Positions 1 to 7,344 of a stretch of 9,400 nucleotides of DNA are shown piece by piece (the first letter of the stretch is position 1; each line of letters begins with the position of its first letter). The stretch covers positions 1 through 9,400 of the forward strand of contig CANSYV010000037.1 of NCBI GenBank assembly GCA_947651335.1, given 5' to 3'. Source of the DNA: an uncultured Lachnospiraceae bacterium (GTDB lineage Bacteria > Bacillota > Clostridia > Lachnospirales > Lachnospiraceae). Below the pieces are notes generated by a model. The model did no database searches, was not told the origin of the DNA, and worked only from the letters and a program-made list of their open reading frames with translations. Both the position numbers and the translations under genes were made by a program.

Positions 1-596
1 TGAACAAGCTGGTCATAATATCCATTCGCATGGGCTTTTGCCAGAGGGACATCATATTCGTCAATCAGCAGGATAACTTTTGTATGATGATGCTTCTCCA
101 ACATTTCTGACAGTATTCTCAAGCTGTCACAAAATGCGGCTTCGTCCATATCGCTGTCCAAAAGCCTCTGATATTCCAGTTTATCACTCTCACTTAACGC
201 ATCACTCTCCAAAAGATACTGCACTTTTGACGCTGTCCGTCTCACAGTCCGGGCTCCCATCCGGAATGCCATTTCAAAACTCAGTGCATCAATCCCTTTC
301 AAGGAAATAGATACAACCGGATATTTTCCCATATATTCCTCACAGAGCGCAGTCTCTTTTGAAATTTTCAATCCGTCAAAAATGCTTTTATTCCCATTCA
401 GTGAGAAAAAGTGTTCCAGCATACTCATATTCAGAGTTTTCCCAAATCTTCTGGGACGGGTAAATAGGTTCACTGCTCCCCAGTTATGGAGTAACTCTGC
501 AATAAGCCCCGTTTTATCAATATAGTAAAAATCTTCTTTCCTGATCTCTTCAAAATCTTCAATCCCTATGGGAAGTTTCTTTTTTCGTATCACCAT
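1..596 (-). CDS. AAA-ATPase-like protein (DUF1703/PD-(D/E)XK family), N-terminal part
   Basis: This is a partial gene: it begins at the ATG at 596-594 and stays open for 198 codons to the left edge. The N-terminus (about residues 8-35, PIGIEDFEEIRKEDFYYIDKT) and the Walker A-like TRPRRFGKT (residues 46-54) are hallmarks of the AAA-ATPase_like family. The Walker B-like stretch VILLIDEYDVPL is at about 174-185. In this family a PD-(D/E)XK nuclease-like domain usually follows in the second half, which would lie outside the window. Such proteins occur in many paralogous copies in gut Clostridia and Bacteroidetes, and their function is not established. AAGGA lies five bases before the ATG. The gene starts 9 bases after the purL stop, so it may be transcribed from the purL promoter, with no purine-related role implied. 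The family call is from recognised motifs and the function is unknown. Confidence 0.85.
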   Translation of the reverse strand, partial: MVIRKKKLPIGIEDFEEIRKEDFYYIDKTGLIAELLHNWGAVNLFTRPRRFGKTLNMSMLEHFFSLNGNKSIFDGLKISKETALCEEYMGKYPVVSISLKGIDALSFEMAFRMGARTVRRTASKVQYLLESDALSESDKLEYQRLLDSDMDEAAFCDSLRILSEMLEKHHHTKVILLIDEYDVPLAKAHANGYYDQLV

Positions 597-605
597 CTCT
601 TTCCT

Positions 606-3600
606 TTATTTAAAATAATCCACCCCAGACTCAAATATCCTCATATCCTGTTCTCCATAGATATTGATGGCCACACCGTCGTCCCGGCGCTCACTGTGGG
701 CCATTTTCCCCAGCACCCGGCCGTCGGGGCTTAAGATTCCCTCTATGGCATAATAGGAACCATTCACGTTCCAGGTCTCATCCATGGTCACTTCTCCGTC
801 TGGACTGCAGTACTGTGTGGCTGTCTGGCCGTTCAGGAACAGCTTTTCTATCCACTTACTATCTGCCACGAACCGTCCTTCCCCATGGGATGCGGGATTA
901 CAGTAGACGCCGCCCAGCTTTGCCTGTGCCAGCCATGGGGATTTGTCCGACACCACTTTTGTGTATACCATCTTGGAAATATGCCGTCCGATGGTATTAT
1001 AGGTCAATGTGGGGGAATCCTCTGTCTGTCCTGTGATTCTGCCGTGGGGAAGCAGCCCCAGTTTAATCAGCGCCTGGAAGCCGTTGCAGATCCCCAGTGC
1101 CAGCCCGTCCCTTTCATCCAGAAGCCTCTGCACGGCTTCCTTGATTTTTTCATTTTGGAACGCTGTGGCAAAGAATTTGGCGGAACCGTCTGGCTCATCA
1201 CCTGCGGAAAAGCCCCCCGGGAACATGATCATCTGCGCCTGTCCAATGGCTTTTTCAAATTCTGCCACTGACTCACGGATATCCAAAGCAGTCAGATTCT
1301 TAAACACCCTTGTCTCCACCCTGGCCCCTGCCCGGGTAAATGCCCTGGTGCTGTCATATTCACAGTTTGTACCGGGGAACACTGGGATAAATACTGTGGG
1401 CTGTCCCAGTTTGTGGCTGCATACATGAATCTTCGATGCATGGTACAGACCGTCCTCATAGGTTCCTTCCTCTAAAGTTCCAGCCCCTGCCGCAGAGATG
1501 GATGTGCTGCCCTGGCCGCTGGCTCCGGATACTGTTTTAAACACATTTTCCAGAGTTCCTGTCCACGCCTTTAGTGCCTCTGAAAGAGGAATCTGCATAT
1601 TTCCGTATTCAATGGCACCGGTATCTGTCACTTCCCCGATCTCCGTATAGGTGACCGCCAGTTCTCCCACTTGGCCCTCTGAAACTTCACACACCAGTTC
1701 TCCGAATCCAGGGGCGAATAAATCTCTGGCATCCACATGGTGTTCCACCTTCACGCCCATTTTATTGCCGAAGGCCATCTTGCTCAATGCCGCCGCGATA
1801 CCATGTCTGCCCAGCGCATAGGCAGATATGATTCTGCCCGCCTGGATATCCTGGTGAAGTTTTCCATACTGCTCTTTTAACGCCTCATAATCCGGAAGAT
1901 CATAATCAGCCTTTTCCACACGCACCCAGATTAACTTACTTCCTGCCCGTTTCAATTCCGGAGTGATCACATCCTGCTGTTTGGCCACGTCTACGGCAAA
2001 AGATACCAGAGTAGGCGGCACATCAATCTCGTTGAATGTTCCGGACATACTGTCCTTGCCGCCAATGGATGGCAGGCCGAAGCCCAGCTGTGCCGCATAA
2101 GCCCCCAGAAGAGCTGAGAACGGCTGGCTCCAGCGGCGGGGGTCCTCCGTCATGCGGCGGAAATATTCCTGGAAGGTAAACCGTATTTTCTGGTAATCCC
2201 CTCCCGCTGCCACGATTCTCGCCACAGATTCCACCACTGCATAGACTGCGCCGTGGTAAGGGCTCCAGCTGGATATAAAGGGATCGAACCCATAGCTCAT
2301 CAAGGTGACGGTATTGGTGTTTCCCTTTAAAACCGGCACTTTGGCAGCCATGGCCTGGGTCTCTGTCAGCTGATATTTTCCCCCGTAGGGCATATACACA
2401 GAAGCGGCCCCGATGGAGCTGTCAAACATTTCCACCAGACCTTTCTGAGAACACTCATTTAAGTCTGCCAGTGTATCCATCCATTTTTTCCGCACATCTG
2501 CAATGTCTTCTCTTTTGGCAAAGGGATTTTCCCCGCTGTCTGGAATATCCACAGCCACCTCTGTCTCCTGGCGGGCTCCGTTAGTATCCAGAAATGCCCG
2601 GGAAATATCAACAATCTTCTTTCCTCTCCACATGAGCACCAGCCTGGGTTCCTCTGTCACCTCTGCCACACAGACTGCCTCCAGGTTTTCTTCTCTGGCA
2701 AACTCCAGGAATTTGTCCACATCTTTCGGATCTACCACCACGGCCATACGCTCCTGGGATTCGGATATGGCAATCTCCGTGCCGTCCAGTCCGGCGTATT
2801 TTTTTGGTACCAGATCAAGGTTCACCTGCAGGCCGTCTGCCAGCTCACCGATGGCCACTGACACCCCTCCGGCGCCGAAATCATTACATTTTTTAATGAG
2901 TTTACTGATCTCTTCCCTGCGGAACATACGCTGCAGCTTCCGCTCTGTGGGTGCATTCCCTTTCTGCACCTCCGCGCCGCAGGTTTCTATGGATGCCTCT
3001 GTGTGCACTTTCGACGAACCGGTGGCTCCTCCACAGCCGTCACGCCCGGTTCTGCCTCCCAGAAGAATAATCCTGTCCCCTGGATCTGAACTTTTCCGCA
3101 TCACTCCCCGCCGGGGAGCCGCGCCCAGTACGGCGCCGATCTCCATACGCTTGGCCACATAATCCGGATGATAGATCTCCTTCACATATCCGGTAGACAG
3201 GCCGATCTGATTTCCATAGGAACTGTACCCTGCGGCTGCACCCCGCACCAGCTTCTTCTGGGGAAGTTTTCCTTTCAGGGTATCTTTCACCGAAACTGTG
3301 GGATCTGCGGCGCCAGTGACACGCATAGCCTGATATACATATGTCCGCCCGGACAGCGGGTCGCGGATGGCTCCGCCCAGACAGGTGGCCGCACCGCCGA
3401 AGGGCTCAATCTCCGTGGGGTGGTTGTGGGTCTCATTCTTAAAATTAATCAGCCATTCTTCTTCTTTCCCGTCCACATCCACAGGAACTATAATACTGCA
3501 GGCATTGATCTCCTCTGATTCTTCCTGATCATCAAGCTTTCCTTCTGCTTTCAGCTTCTTCATGGCCAGAAGCGCCAGGTCCATGAGACAGATACTCTTA

Positions 3601-4409
3601 TCCGTCCGGTCTCCATAAAGCTCCTTTCGGTCTGCCAGATATCTCTCATATGCGTCCACGAGAGGCTTCCTGTAATCCCCCTGTCCGAACTGAATATTTT
3701 TCAACTCTGTGGAAAACGTAGTATGTCTGCAGTGGTCTGACCAGTAGGTATCCAGCACGCGGATCTCCGTCATTGTGGGGTCCCGGTGTTCCTGCCCGTT
3801 GAAATAATTCTGAATGTGGAGAAAATCCCTGAATGTCATGGCAAGCCCCAGAGAATCGTACAGGCTTTTCAACTCCTGTTCTTCCATGGCGCAGAAACCT
3901 GCCATTATCTTCACGTCCTCAGGCTCATCGAACTTTGTAATGAGAGTCTTTGGCTTGTCCAGCCCGGTCTCCCTGGAATCCACCGGGTTGATGCAGTGTT
4001 CTTTGATACTTTCGAATTCCCCGTCTGAAATTTTTCCTTCTATTATATAGGTGGTGGCAGAACGAATCACCGGCTCCTCATCCTCTTTCAGAAACTGTAC
4101 GCACTGCACAGCCGAATCCGCCCGCTGGTCAAACTGCCCTGGCAGATATTCCACGGAAAAAATACGGGCATCCGGCGAAACAGGAAATTCCTCCAGATAC
4201 AGGCTGTCCACTGGCGGTTCTGCGAACACGGTATGACAGGCTTTCTCAAAGCTGTCTTCTGAAATATTCTCCACATCGTACCGGGTCAGCACCCGCACAG
4301 AAGACACGCCGGAAATTCCCAGGTAGCTGCCGATCTCATGCTGCAGTTCCCTAGCCGCGATTGCAAAATCTGATTTTTTTTCCACATATACTCGTCTTAC
4401 GTTTCCCAT
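606..4409 (-). CDS. purL: Phosphoribosylformylglycinamidine synthase, single-chain
   Basis: This enzyme catalyses step four of de novo purine synthesis in the cytosol: FGAR + glutamine + ATP gives FGAM + glutamate + ADP + Pi. The 1267-residue chain fuses what B. subtilis splits into PurS, PurL and PurQ. It has a PurS-like N-terminus, then the synthetase halves with DTYWSDHCRHTTF (about 220-232), NETHNHP (325-331), KCNDFGAGG (507-515) and IGGKDSMSG (782-790). The glutamine amidotransferase domain runs from about 1003, with LGICNGFQ (nucleophile Cys1108) and ASHGEGRF (His1175, Glu1177). All key residues look intact. The length and sequence style fit the Clostridia/Streptococcus clade of long PurL. 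I chose the ATG at 4409-4407 because AAGGAG lies seven bases before it. The frame is open further upstream (TTG at 4454, ATGs at 4433 and 4415), but the last of these is one base from the Shine-Dalgarno. No other purine gene is adjacent. Confidence 0.97.
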   Translation of the reverse strand: MGNVRRVYVEKKSDFAIAARELQHEIGSYLGISGVSSVRVLTRYDVENISEDSFEKACHTVFAEPPVDSLYLEEFPVSPDARIFSVEYLPGQFDQRADSAVQCVQFLKEDEEPVIRSATTYIIEGKISDGEFESIKEHCINPVDSRETGLDKPKTLITKFDEPEDVKIMAGFCAMEEQELKSLYDSLGLAMTFRDFLHIQNYFNGQEHRDPTMTEIRVLDTYWSDHCRHTTFSTELKNIQFGQGDYRKPLVDAYERYLADRKELYGDRTDKSICLMDLALLAMKKLKAEGKLDDQEESEEINACSIIVPVDVDGKEEEWLINFKNETHNHPTEIEPFGGAATCLGGAIRDPLSGRTYVYQAMRVTGAADPTVSVKDTLKGKLPQKKLVRGAAAGYSSYGNQIGLSTGYVKEIYHPDYVAKRMEIGAVLGAAPRRGVMRKSSDPGDRIILLGGRTGRDGCGGATGSSKVHTEASIETCGAEVQKGNAPTERKLQRMFRREEISKLIKKCNDFGAGGVSVAIGELADGLQVNLDLVPKKYAGLDGTEIAISESQERMAVVVDPKDVDKFLEFAREENLEAVCVAEVTEEPRLVLMWRGKKIVDISRAFLDTNGARQETEVAVDIPDSGENPFAKREDIADVRKKWMDTLADLNECSQKGLVEMFDSSIGAASVYMPYGGKYQLTETQAMAAKVPVLKGNTNTVTLMSYGFDPFISSWSPYHGAVYAVVESVARIVAAGGDYQKIRFTFQEYFRRMTEDPRRWSQPFSALLGAYAAQLGFGLPSIGGKDSMSGTFNEIDVPPTLVSFAVDVAKQQDVITPELKRAGSKLIWVRVEKADYDLPDYEALKEQYGKLHQDIQAGRIISAYALGRHGIAAALSKMAFGNKMGVKVEHHVDARDLFAPGFGELVCEVSEGQVGELAVTYTEIGEVTDTGAIEYGNMQIPLSEALKAWTGTLENVFKTVSGASGQGSTSISAAGAGTLEEGTYEDGLYHASKIHVCSHKLGQPTVFIPVFPGTNCEYDSTRAFTRAGARVETRVFKNLTALDIRESVAEFEKAIGQAQMIMFPGGFSAGDEPDGSAKFFATAFQNEKIKEAVQRLLDERDGLALGICNGFQALIKLGLLPHGRITGQTEDSPTLTYNTIGRHISKMVYTKVVSDKSPWLAQAKLGGVYCNPASHGEGRFVADSKWIEKLFLNGQTATQYCSPDGEVTMDETWNVNGSYYAIEGILSPDGRVLGKMAHSERRDDGVAINIYGEQDMRIFESGVDYFK

Positions 4410-4413
4410 CTTC

Positions 4414-4433
4414 ATGCTCCTTTCCAAAAGCAT
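4414..4433 (-). promoter_or_regulatory. Hairpin over the purL Shine-Dalgarno
   Basis: On the purL mRNA the sequence ATGCTTTT-GGAA-AGGAGCAT can fold into an eight-pair stem (two G-U pairs) closed by a GGAA tetraloop of the GNRA type. The 3' arm carries the AGGAG Shine-Dalgarno used by the ATG at 4409. Folding would hide the ribosome binding site, so it could tune translation. The stem is short and A/U rich at its core, so its stability is uncertain and no ligand-binding domain is visible. Confidence 0.45.
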
Positions 4434-4497
4434 TTTTGTTCTAAACTGTGACAAATTTTATGACATTATGGAACACTTTTTTCTCAAATATACTCTA

Positions 4498-4525
4498 ACG
4501 ATACCATATTTCCCACGTTTGTCAA
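4498..4525 (-). promoter_or_regulatory. Probable purL promoter with overlapping inverted repeat
   Basis: Read on the minus strand, a perfect TTGACA (-35, 4520-4525) is followed after 16 bases by TATCGT (-10, 4498-4503, four of six consensus bases). Transcription would start near 4490, giving a leader of about 80 bases before purL. The -35 box sits inside an inverted repeat, GTTTGTC at 4517-4523 and GACAAAC at 4534-4540, which could be an operator. I see no purine riboswitch core in the leader. Confidence 0.6.
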
Positions 4526-4690
4526 TAGCCGAAGACAAACACGCTCTAAAGGTGATTATTAAGTTTCCTTACTGGAACATCCGCTTTCTTATCAAAGACA
4601 TAATTCTTACTGTGTTCTTTTCCGACATTGGCTTCACGGCAGTCCCTCATACACAAATTCAGCCATGGTTGTTTTCTCGTCTTAGCCATA

Positions 4691-4897
4691 TTAATATATC
4701 GGCATTGCCAACACTTTGAGAATATCACAGTTTTCTCCAGGGTCCTCATCGCCTTTAAATACAAACTTATATGGGTCGTTACTGGAATTTTTTACACTGC
4801 CAGCCCGGTTAGAAAATGCCTTTTCTGCATCTTTGCGCAATTGTACTAAAGTATTAGAAGACACATCTTTCTTAATCTCAATGATTGAACTATACAT
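4691..4897 (-). CDS. Small hypothetical protein, 68 residues
   Basis: I do not recognise this protein. It begins MYSSIIEIKKDVSSNTL and contains a basic-acidic stretch LRKDAEKAFSNRAG (about 20-33). It ends in DPGENCDILKVLAMPIY, with no signal peptide, membrane segment or known motif. The start at 4897 is chosen because AGGAGGAG lies upstream, though its spacing of 11 bases is somewhat long; an in-frame GTG at 4948 also has a GGGAG before it and would add 17 residues. A well-formed promoter lies upstream at 4995-5023. The codon usage and soluble-protein composition look real, but it could be a truncated remnant of a longer protein. It lies upstream of purL in the same direction but purL has its own promoter. 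Confidence 0.55.
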   Translation of the reverse strand: MYSSIIEIKKDVSSNTLVQLRKDAEKAFSNRAGSVKNSSNDPYKFVFKGDEDPGENCDILKVLAMPIY

Positions 4898-4994
4898 AAT
4901 TTTATATGCTCCTCCTGATACTTTCTTTCTCCTCGTATTTTCATTCACTGCTGCTCCCTTACTCTCCCCTGCCGCTGTGATGTAAGATATTCAT

Positions 4995-5023
4995 ATTTTA
5001 TGCCTTTATCATTACTTTTGCAA
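4995..5023 (-). promoter_or_regulatory. Probable promoter of the small hypothetical gene
   Basis: On the minus strand, TTGCAA (-35, 5018-5023) and TAAAAT (-10, 4995-5000, five of six consensus bases) are separated by exactly 17 bases. Transcription would start near 4988, about 90 bases before the ATG at 4897. Confidence 0.55.
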
Positions 5024-5147
5024 TGAATTTTTTATAAATTATCATAAATAATAAACCCAAAATCTATAAAATATTGATTATACAGGGCCTCATCCCATGC
5101 ACACATATCTTTCACACTTTTGCCACAGGTTTTACAAATATATCTTT

Positions 5148-5153
5148 TATAAT
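5148..5153 (+). promoter_or_regulatory. Candidate -10 box of the lipoprotein gene
   Basis: A perfect TATAAT lies 83 bases before the lipoprotein start. No good -35 hexamer sits 16-18 bases before it: TTGCCA at 5120 is too far and TTTACA at 5131 is too close. It may need an activator, or the match may be chance in AT-rich DNA. Confidence 0.3.
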
Positions 5154-5236
5154 GCTGTTATCATGCAATGTCTAAAGTATGTCTCAGACACTTTCTGGTT
5201 TGATACATACGCAGAATCAAAGGAGTATATATCATT

Positions 5237-7039
5237 ATGAAAAAACAGGTTATCATTTTACTATTGGCTATAACAGTTACCGCCGCCGGGGCTCTGTCCG
5301 GGTGCGGGACCGCTGAAAATTCTGACGGTAAAGCCCCTGCGCAGACTTCAGAAAATCAGAAAAACACAGCAGATGAAAACACCCTTACAGTAATGGGACG
5401 TGTAAAAAACATAACAGACGACACAATCACCCTGACTGTCAGCAATCCCGGAGGCTCCGGCGGCCCTGCAGGGAGCATGGAAAAACCGCCCTCCCTGTCT
5501 GAAAACGGGGACGGACAGCCTCCAGCCATGCCGGATAACGACACCAGCCAGCCTCCAGCCTCATCCGGTAACGGCGCCGGACAGCCCCCAGCCATGCCGG
5601 ACAGCGATATAGGCGGCCCCGGCGGGGAGGACCGGGATATCACTGTCACCAAGGACACTGCTTATGCCTCCGAAAAAGACCAGAAATCAAAAAAAATCTC
5701 CCTCTCTAATTTGTCCCAGGGAGACATGATTGCAGTGGTATTAGACGAAGACCAGGAAACAGCTGTCTCCATCACCGTACAGCCTGACCAGCCGGGGCCA
5801 GGAAACAGCGGCAACGAGGCAGGAGATTCCGCAGACATCAGCCTCACCGGCGCAAAGACCATTGACGGAGAAAAAGCCACTTCCTCTGACGAATCCTTTT
5901 CTTCCGCAGAGGATGACGAAAATACCATCCTGGTGGAAAACTACGGAAAACTGCAGCTGGCAGGAGCCTCCCTTTCCAAATCCGGGGACACCTCCAGCGA
6001 GGATTACAGCAATTTCTATGGACAAAATGCCGTACTGGCTGTCACATCCGGCAGCTCCGCGGAGCTGACCAATGTAGACATCACCTCCAGCGGGGAAGGT
6101 TCTAACGCCATTTTCGCCACCGGAAAAAATACCTCCGTACTTGTGGATACGGCGAAAATCCAAACAAAGGGAAACTCCGCCCGTGGTCTGGACGCCACTT
6201 ACGGCGCAGGCATCACTGCCTCCAATGTGGATATCTCCACAGAGGGCGCCCACTGCGCGGCTCTGGCCACTGACCGGGGCGAGGGAACCATTGACGTAAC
6301 CAGCGCCTCCCTGTCCACTCAGGGGGAAGGCAGTCCCTGCATTTACTCTACCGGAAAAATCACAGTCCGGGATTCTTCCGGAACCGCCTCAGGCGCACAG
6401 ACTCTGGTGGTGGAGGGGAAAAACTCCGTGGACCTTACCAGCTGTAAGCTGAAAGGCAGCGGAGACAACGGCCTGATGCTTTACCAGAGCACCTCCGGCG
6501 ACGCTCAGGCCGGCACAGCCGTCTTATCTGCCACAGACTCCAGGCTCACAACCACCAGCGGCGGCCCTATGATTTATGTAACCAACACGGATGCCCAGAT
6601 TACCCTGACGAACACCCGGCTTAAATTCCCCGGCGCCACATTAATCGCTGCTGCCGGAAATGAAACAAATAACTGGGGCATTCCAGGGCAAAACGGCGGA
6701 AACCTTACACTCACAGGAATCCAGCAGAAACTAAACGGAAATGTATCCTGCGACGCCATCAGCACTGTCTCCCTGACGCTGTCTGAAGGCTCCGTATTCA
6801 CAGGCGCCATAGACCCTGAGCATACCGGGAAAACAACCTCCATACAGTTAGACGATTCCTCCACCTGGAATGTAACCGAAGATTCCTATATTTCTTTTCT
6901 GGGCAATACACGAAAAGACTGCAGCAATATTAACTCCAATGGCTGCACCATCTACTACGACTCCTCCCATCCGGACAGCAAATGGCTGAACGGGGAGAGC
7001 GTCCCCCTGCCCGGAGATGGACAGCTGGTTCCCCTTTAA
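5237..7039 (+). CDS. Lipoprotein with Pro-rich repeats and a probable beta-helix
   Basis: This is a predicted cell-surface lipoprotein of unknown function. A signal peptide (MKKQ plus a hydrophobic core to about residue 20) ends in the lipobox ALSGC, with Cys23 the lipidated residue. Residues 49-70 (LTVMGRVKNITDDTITLTVS) and 134-182 (ITVTKDTAY, ISLSNLSQGDMIAVVLDED) resemble the two halves of a DUF5666-like beta domain, split by four 11-residue Pro-rich units (82-125). From about 230 to 550 the chain is Ser/Thr/Gly/Asn-rich, with recurring strands such as ELTNVDITSSGEGSNAIFAT and ITASNVDISTEGAHCAALAT. This fits a right-handed parallel beta-helix, as in adhesins or polysaccharide-binding proteins. 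The C-terminus (TIYYDSSHPDSKWLNGESVPLPGDGQLVPL) looks like a conserved cap. AAAGGAG lies 11 bases before the ATG. The gene stands alone and converges on the next gene. The surface role is inferred, and no catalytic residues are recognised. Confidence 0.9.
   Translation: MKKQVIILLLAITVTAAGALSGCGTAENSDGKAPAQTSENQKNTADENTLTVMGRVKNITDDTITLTVSNPGGSGGPAGSMEKPPSLSENGDGQPPAMPDNDTSQPPASSGNGAGQPPAMPDSDIGGPGGEDRDITVTKDTAYASEKDQKSKKISLSNLSQGDMIAVVLDEDQETAVSITVQPDQPGPGNSGNEAGDSADISLTGAKTIDGEKATSSDESFSSAEDDENTILVENYGKLQLAGASLSKSGDTSSEDYSNFYGQNAVLAVTSGSSAELTNVDITSSGEGSNAIFATGKNTSVLVDTAKIQTKGNSARGLDATYGAGITASNVDISTEGAHCAALATDRGEGTIDVTSASLSTQGEGSPCIYSTGKITVRDSSGTASGAQTLVVEGKNSVDLTSCKLKGSGDNGLMLYQSTSGDAQAGTAVLSATDSRLTTTSGGPMIYVTNTDAQITLTNTRLKFPGATLIAAAGNETNNWGIPGQNGGNLTLTGIQQKLNGNVSCDAISTVSLTLSEGSVFTGAIDPEHTGKTTSIQLDDSSTWNVTEDSYISFLGNTRKDCSNINSNGCTIYYDSSHPDSKWLNGESVPLPGDGQLVPL
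5480..5611 (+). repeat. Four tandem 33-base units coding for Pro-rich 11-mers
   Basis: The codons for residues 82-125 of the lipoprotein form four 11-residue units: EKPPSLSENGD, GQPPAMPDNDT, SQPPASSGNGA and GQPPAMPDSDI. The second and fourth units are nearly identical at DNA level (23 of 24 bases at 5512-5535 and 5578-5601, offset exactly 66 bases), and the third shares CAGCCTCCAGCC in phase. The unit is a multiple of three, so copy number could change without breaking the frame. Confidence 0.85.
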
Positions 7040-7040
7040 A

Positions 7041-7107
7041 CGGATGGGCACAGCAGTGTTCTCACCCTTCCACAATCAGGTAACCCCCATCCGGCAGTGA
7101 GAACACT
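7041..7107. repeat. Two interleaved perfect inverted repeats at a convergent gene junction
   Basis: CGGATGGG (7041-7048) pairs with CCCATCCG (7086-7093), and AGTGTTCTCAC (7055-7065) pairs with GTGAGAACACT (7097-7107). The order A-B-A'-B' means the two stems are either alternatives or form a pseudoknot, with connecting segments of 6, 20 and 3 bases. It overlaps the end of the minus-strand small gene (stop 7062-7064) and begins just after the lipoprotein stop. It probably acts as a two-way terminator or 3' stability element, although neither side has a convincing T-run. Confidence 0.6.
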
Positions 7108-7325
7108 TCGCTGGCTTCCTCCAGCTCCTCATCTGACATTCCTTCCACATCCGCGCCATTTTCCTGAAAATACTCTCTGACTTCCTCTATCGAGGATACC
7201 ACCACAGCCATACAGTCTTCCAGAAATGCCTCCGCCTCCGCAAGATTCTCCGCAACCGGTTCGTCAAACAGACGGCCCTGATTTTTCAAAAATGTCAGCA
7301 GACATTCTTCATTATACTCTTCCAT
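7062..7325 (-). CDS. Small acidic hypothetical protein, 87 residues
   Basis: I do not recognise a family. The protein begins MEEYNEECLLTFLKNQGRLFDEPVAENLAEAEAFLEDC and ends VFSLPDGGYLIVEG. It is strongly acidic and probably mixed alpha/beta, with a helical EEVREYFQENG segment near residues 47-57 and a Gly-turn-strand at the C-terminus. It has no signal peptide or membrane segment. The ATG at 7325 is chosen because GGGAGG lies nine bases before it; the open frame continues upstream but only into the preceding gene. It starts 19 bases after the HAD-IA phosphatase stop, so the two are very likely one operon and possibly functionally linked. Its last codons and stop lie in the interleaved inverted repeats of the convergent junction. 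Confidence 0.75.
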   Translation of the reverse strand: MEEYNEECLLTFLKNQGRLFDEPVAENLAEAEAFLEDCMAVVVSSIEEVREYFQENGADVEGMSDEELEEASEVFSLPDGGYLIVEG

Positions 7326-7344
7326 TTTCTCAATCCTCCCACTA

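Larger units (their letters stand above)
4898..5236. other. Divergent AT-rich intergenic region
   Basis: This stretch separates the minus-strand small gene from the plus-strand lipoprotein gene. It holds the promoter of the small gene (4995-5023), a possible -10 box for the lipoprotein gene (5148-5153), and a weak inverted repeat (AAAG-TA-TGTC / GACA-CTTT, 5174-5194). The purine-rich leader of the small gene fills 4898-4985. I see no further gene in it. Confidence 0.7.

Noticed and set aside
2503..3162. Plus-strand open frame of 219 codons opposite purL
   Set aside because: It lies wholly antisense to the conserved synthetase domain of purL, is Ser/Pro-rich as expected for a shadow frame, and has no ribosome binding site.
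4410..4497. Purine riboswitch in the purL leader
   Set aside because: The leader is only about 80 bases and lacks the conserved three-way junction core and loop sequences of the guanine/adenine aptamer.
4546..4764. Minus-strand open frame of 72 codons between the small gene and purL
   Set aside because: It overlaps the better supported 68-codon gene in another frame, its internal ATG has no Shine-Dalgarno, and the translation shows no protein-like pattern.
5741..6253. Minus-strand open frame of 170 codons opposite the lipoprotein gene
   Set aside because: The lipoprotein reading has a signal peptide, lipobox and repeat pattern, whereas the opposite frame has no recognisable domain.
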